Shown in pieces: positions 50,601-56,600 of a stretch of 64,000 nucleotides of DNA; positions within the stretch are counted from its first letter, which is position 1; every line of letters begins with the position of its first letter. A program made the translations under genes and the position numbers. The notes below the pieces were generated by a model. It did not search any database. It was not told the DNA's origin and worked only from the letters and a program-made list of their open reading frames with translations. The DNA comes from Acanthococcus lagerstroemiae (taxonomy: Eukaryota; Arthropoda; Insecta; Hemiptera; Eriococcidae), in assembly GCA_031841125.1 (NCBI GenBank), contig CM063108.1, positions 69,908,344-69,972,343 of the forward strand. The letters are read 5' to 3'.

Positions 50601-53600
50601 AAACTGTTACAGAAGGAGCTTTGAGAACAATTGAAGAATTGTGATCTATCGCCATACCGGCTGCTCTCCAGTACATTATGACAATTGAGCGAAATGAAGA
50701 CTGATCAGGATAAGAGAATAGAAGACAGAAGATCGAAATCTTACAAGGTTTGGACAGAGAGGTTAAGAGGCAAATCGAGCAGTTAGCCAAGGAGATGGGG
50801 GACCAGAAGGAAATAGTGTTCTGATTAGAGCACACGCTGAAAATGTTTCGAACTGGCCATATGACAATGTTGGTCGTAATATCTCCAGGCAGTTAGTAGC
50901 CTAGCCAGATGGACTCAGCAGCCAGGGCGTTGTCGGTGGAGGCTCTAGACAGTCACCTATACCAAACAGTCCCAATAGCAAGCGGTGCCAGCTCAGTGAA
51001 GGTGAAACCGCCAAATGTTTGATGGATAGCATTCCTGGGAGACTTGTCTGGTCTAGTTCGAGGCAGCAGCTGCTAGTAATGGCTGGGATGAGGAGACGAA
51101 GGCCATGGCATTAGCTGTCAACCTACAAGGAGCTGCTGTGGTTTACTGAAGACCCTTTAGGCATTGAGGACTAGAAGAACTTCAAGAAACTGGTGGGAAC
51201 CTTAGATCACCGAGAATTGCTTCAAGCCTTTGAAGTGAGATAGTTCTCCTCACCAACGCTGCCTACACGACGTCCTCAGAAGATTTTAGAGAGTGAACTC
51301 TTGCCTCGGCCTTCATTGACAAAACTGAGGACGAACAAATCTAGATGCTTCTGAGAGTCGGATGTCATGAGAACTCATAAGTGCCTTCGCACAAGACCTG
51401 GCGCTAGAGGTTGTAAGGAAGAGCTTCACATAGAAATCGACTCTCCATCAAGTTCAAGCCTCCAAAATGGAAGATGAATTAACACGCTTAAAGAAAATTA
51501 TGAATGCAGCTGTAACGCAGGCAGCTGCAATAATGATGAAGAGGTTGCCAAATACTGAAGGCAAAAGCCGGTTCAGAAGGCTGCAGTGCTTCTAATGTAC
51601 TGAACTGGGGTATATCTGTCTAGCTGCCCCTCAAACTAGAAAGTGGCTGAAAGAGGCTGGGATGTTATGAACACCAAATGTCTCCAGCAGTTTTCTGAGA
51701 GACCCTAACAATCATCGCTATCAAGAGAACTTTACAACATGACTCTTCAAGTAACTATATGAAGGAAAAGCTTGGTCAGAAGACAGTACTCTTCTATGTG
51801 GACACTGAAGCATCACACTCGATTCTCCTGTGCGAGCTGGTTCAAGCGAGGAATTGAACTAGAAGAAACAGTATGTTCTCCAAACAGCTACTGAAGAGAC
51901 AGTTCGGTATATGGGACACTTTGACTCAGTGTCAAGCTGATTGGAGTCTTTATCGAGCGAAAGTTTCTGGTGGCAGATATTCAGGATGCTGCGATCATGG
52001 TAGAAACACAATGGTGCAGTATGGACTAGTTATGGATCCTGAGCAGTAGATACTAAAGTACAGTGGTTGGGTCGCAAAGTTTGTGAAGGCTATTCTACCT
52101 TGGGCCCGGACAAGTACGCAAGACAGAGAGGTTAGGAAACTGGTGAAGGGACAGCCTGCTTCAACATCAAAGGATGAAACAATATCATTGGAATTCGACC
52201 AATGGACTATAGAAACGAGTATACCCAAAGATTTGAAGCCATCACAGAGGAAGGTGATAGTAGCTCTTCTAAAAGATTATACAAAGATCTTCGCCACGAA
52301 ACAGCGATGATTATGGCTAGACTGAATTGGTAAAACATCGGATTGATACCAGGGACACTCCACCAATCAAGCAATATCCCTGGAGAGTTCCATTAGTAAG
52401 AGAAGAGGAGGTTCATCAGATAATCAGTGATCTGCACAAACAGGAGTATTATTAAGCCATCTTCAGGCCCATCAATTGAAGCACATATCACCACAAAAGG
52501 TGGACTTTTAAAGTCATAATATGAATTATGAGCAGGCTGGTCGACCAATGATGTGGTACTGTATGCGCAGGAGGCCATTAATACCATATGCCGTAAGGGT
52601 GGGATGTGCGTGGCAGTCAGTCCTGACGTTAAAAAACACATTTAATACATTACCATGGAAGCGTATTCTGGAAGCAATTCAGGAGTGGGAGTCCCCAGGA
52701 TACCTCTAGAAGATAATCAAAAACTGCCTGGCGGACAGGACGACTACATATATTGATGCCAAAGGACATCGGGTGCAGAAGAGCATCTCAGATGGGGGCC
52801 AGAGTTTGGTCCTCGGACCACTGTTGTGGGACAAAGTCCTGCAGTTCATCCTACCTTGAGAAGTCCAAGCTATTTGTTTTGCCGACGACATCCTGTTACT
52901 GGTTAGTAGGAAATTCGCAGCACATCCTTAGCTATCCTGGAGCTAGTCACTCGTTGGATGCAAGCAAACAATCTACAGGTGGCAGCCTAGAAGACTAAAG
53001 CAGTCCTATTTTACGGATTGGAGCATCGGAGTTCACTTATGTTTGACTTAGCGGTATTGGTGAGTGAGTACTCCTCCTGTCCCGGATTTTGTACCTAGGG
53101 ATGGCGAGGGATGGTAAATTAAGCTGGGAAATAGCTTCTCCAAAGGAAATCAGAAAACTGAGAAGATCAGAGATACCTACAACAGCTAATGCCGAACCTC
53201 CGAGGACAGAGTAACACCTATACTTGGAAGTCATTGACTCCGTTCTTCTTTATGACGCACTCAACTGAGCGCGGGTAGCGTGACTGTCCGCGAAAGTAGA
53301 GAAGATATGGAAAAGACCCAACGAGCCATGGCATCGCTCATCATCTGCGCTAGCAGAATCATCTCTTATGAGGCGGCGCTTGTTTTAGCAAGATTGCCTC
53401 CTATCAATCTGTCCGGCAGCGAACGACACAAAAATGGGCGACCCACCTCCAAAGATCTATCATCGACCGCTGAACTGAACAATGAAGCTAGTACTAGACC
53501 TTGATGCATGGCTGGTGTAATATGGCTTCGTGTGGGTGCTTCAACGAGTACCCGAATCGTTATTAGAAAGTACTCACCGATGCTCGCATTGCTCAGCTAA

Positions 53601-56600
53601 GGCTGATGATGCGCAACACACCATTTTCACTTGCACTGCAGGAGACGGCGAATGAGCGGAGCTCAAGGTGTCCACAAGAAGTCACATCACCTCGGAGACA
53701 CTATAGTGGAGGTGATGAGAACTGGGCAACAGTTACAAGATTGGCCAACCAGGTCGTGAGGGTTAAAAAGAAAATTATGTGTGAGCGACATGCTAGCAGT
53801 CTGCTGCACTACCCATGCAGCAGATCGTAGCGAGCGATTGACCGCCCCCACCCAGTCCCGTTACCGCGCTGGAACAGAAAACCGAAAGATGATACCAGGT
53901 TGCAACGACCATATGCAGGTATAAGAAGGGGGAGGGGAGAGAAAGAGAGAACATAGAAGCAATTTAACTCGGAACTTATATAACATACGTACAATTACAA
54001 ACTATCTTCAGCTCTACTTCCAACTCTAAAGGATACCGTACCTTTTCGACGGGTCTTTCTGCAAGCAGTCTACGATCATTTTGCGAAACGTTTTGCCGTA
54101 TGCTTTATACTGATCTTTGTCTTCGGCTCCAGTGTCTAGCGTGGGTGGATCATTTTGTAGCGTCAACATAAGTACTTTCATCGGCGGATATTTGTGGTAT
54201 GGCGCAGTTCCAGTAGCCATTTCTATGGCCGTGATCCCAACTGACCACATGTCAGCTTTGAAATCGTAACCATGGTCCTGCAGAAGTAAGTAACGAGACT
54301 TTACAAATTCCCGGCAGCGACTATAGTCGCGCTACTGGTTTGATATAGGTACGAGGCATCGAAGACGAAGAATGATTCGAGTAAGCTATTCGTTCATATA
54401 TGTATGCACCTACGCGAACACGACATAACAAACCAAAGAGAAGACGATCGAAATGAGAAGCCAGCAACTACTAGAATCTATCCGTACAATATATGAAAAT
54501 GCGTATTTGTTATCGCTCGACTACTTTCGTTCGTTTGCGTGTTTGTTTATACACGCGTATTTATCCGATAGATTGGTTGTTTAATCATCGGAAGCGCGAG
54601 AATGTAACTTCAACCTAGGCAATCGTAGGTGCGAAAAGATTTTAGTTAGCAAATCGCCTCTGCATTCGTAATAAGAGGGGGGGGGGGTATTCTTCATTCG
54701 AAACCTTTTAAATTTAGCTTCATTAAATATACGTAAATAAGTCACTAATAAATGCCAATTAATGATACCGCCACATCAATAAGAAACTGTCCGATAATCA
54801 AAACTAATATTCTCCGAAGAGGGGTGGATTATTCCCATCAGTTTCGAATTACATAATACATACGTACTTATTTACGATTACCAACGAACTGAAAATCGCC
54901 CGGCAATTAATTATCTCTTATTTATATTTACATCCCAAAGAAGGACACGCTTTCTGCTTGTTCTAAATGATTCGTATTTGCGTAACGGGGATGCGCGTAG
55001 CAAGTACAGACCCTTTTGAAAACCAGAGCGGAATCGATAACTTCGAATAGGCTAGCTCCTTATTCCAACTGGAATTGGAAAACGAGTTAGTTTTCTACCG
55101 AACTTTCTCGTTCAAATTGAAAACTACGAGTCATCAAAAATTATCGGTTCCGAACAACTGGATAATCCGAAAACTGCCTCTTTAAATCTACCTCACTAGG
55201 TATTAAAGTCGAACATCGATGGGCATACGAATTACGGTAGAACGGAACGAATGATTTTGGCGAATTGATCACTTTCTAGCCTTTTACGTGGTAAAATGGA
55301 AAACGGAAAGAGCAATTGCAGAGAGAACTAAATAATTCCATAGGGGTATTTCAAATAAGTAGGTACATTATAGCAGATAATGTAAAGAATTATTTCCCAT
55401 CATTTCGATTATATTCCCCGTCTTATAGTAAAATTTTACACAATTACGCAATTTCATCAGACAATTCGTTAAACATTGAAAGTAATGACATTAATTTATT
55501 CGTTTTTCTATCATTTGTTCGAAACCTACGACCGTAACGCATAAGGCACTGGCCTACGCAGGATAGAACCCGCTTCATCGGCAACGTAAATCGACACAAG
55601 CTGGTTATCGGCACGTTACACGATTTTCGGCCTACTCCTCGCCAATACTAGCCGACAAAGAAGAGAGTCCCATTCACGAAATATCTCGCTAAAATTTAAA
55701 ATGTCGCCAGTCGAGTACGAGTATCTGACGATACTGGTAAATAAGATTTTACAAGGTACAGGAGTTCGCTTAAAACGAAGTAATGTACGAGGCAATAAAT
55801 AAAATACCTGCTCCATGACTTCGGGCGCCATCCAGCACGGTGTACCGACAAACGTATGGCGTACTTTCTGCCTTGACGAATCCCGACCTGTCGCTAGCCA
55901 CGCGCTGACACCAAAATCAGCGATCTGTACGGTTCCGTCTTCTCCCAAAAGAATATTACCGGCTTTAATATCCCTGTATACCAAGCGAAACGAAAGAGCA
56001 TTACGTTTTAGAAGTCGAATGCTTTATTCGCAAATACAAACTAGTCTGCCGACAATCCAATTAATGAAATCGTCGCTCGAGCCACGCGATGCAGTTTTTC
56101 GCAAACAACTTACAAAATTACGATTCATGAAATTACATAGTTATATTTTAATCGCGCGAACAGTGTAATGCCGAAAATGGACATGAACTGCACGCATTTG
56201 TATTCACGTTATGATTATTTGCAATGCCTAACTTTCGGAAGACTTACTACTCGATTTAAAATAGTAAATTTCCGAAAACACGGCGGACCACGACTAAACG
56301 TTAACGCTACGTTTCCGCCAAGTCCTTATCGAATTCCAAGTAGCACCGTAGTAGAAATCTACGCGCCCGAGTTACATATTATACGATATTATGTCGAAAC
56401 ACACGTCGCATCGTATCGCGGCTTAAAAAATTGATCAAATGAACTCGCCTGTGAATCTGTCCGTTACTGTGAAAATACTCCAATCCTTTCAGCACCTCTC
56501 GTAATACAGTCGCGATTGTACACTCGTCGAAAACGCCGTGTTTACAGTTCGTCGTACGCATTTTATGCTTGATTACATCCAAAAGCGAACCACCTTCCAG

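Larger units (their letters stand above)
22604..54041 (-). other. fray: fray intron 5 (31.4 kb), host of the satellite array
   Basis: Bounded by a clean GTACGG donor after exon 5 and a TTTTAG acceptor before exon 6. It contains the foldback element, microsatellites, the 16-kb satellite, the homopolymer-inflated tract and gypsy/LINE debris. Its true length depends on correct assembly of the satellite and the inflated tract. Confidence 0.85.

Noticed and set aside
55815..56434. Plus-strand frames over the kinase exons
   Set aside because: Antisense shadows of fray exon 4 and its intron.
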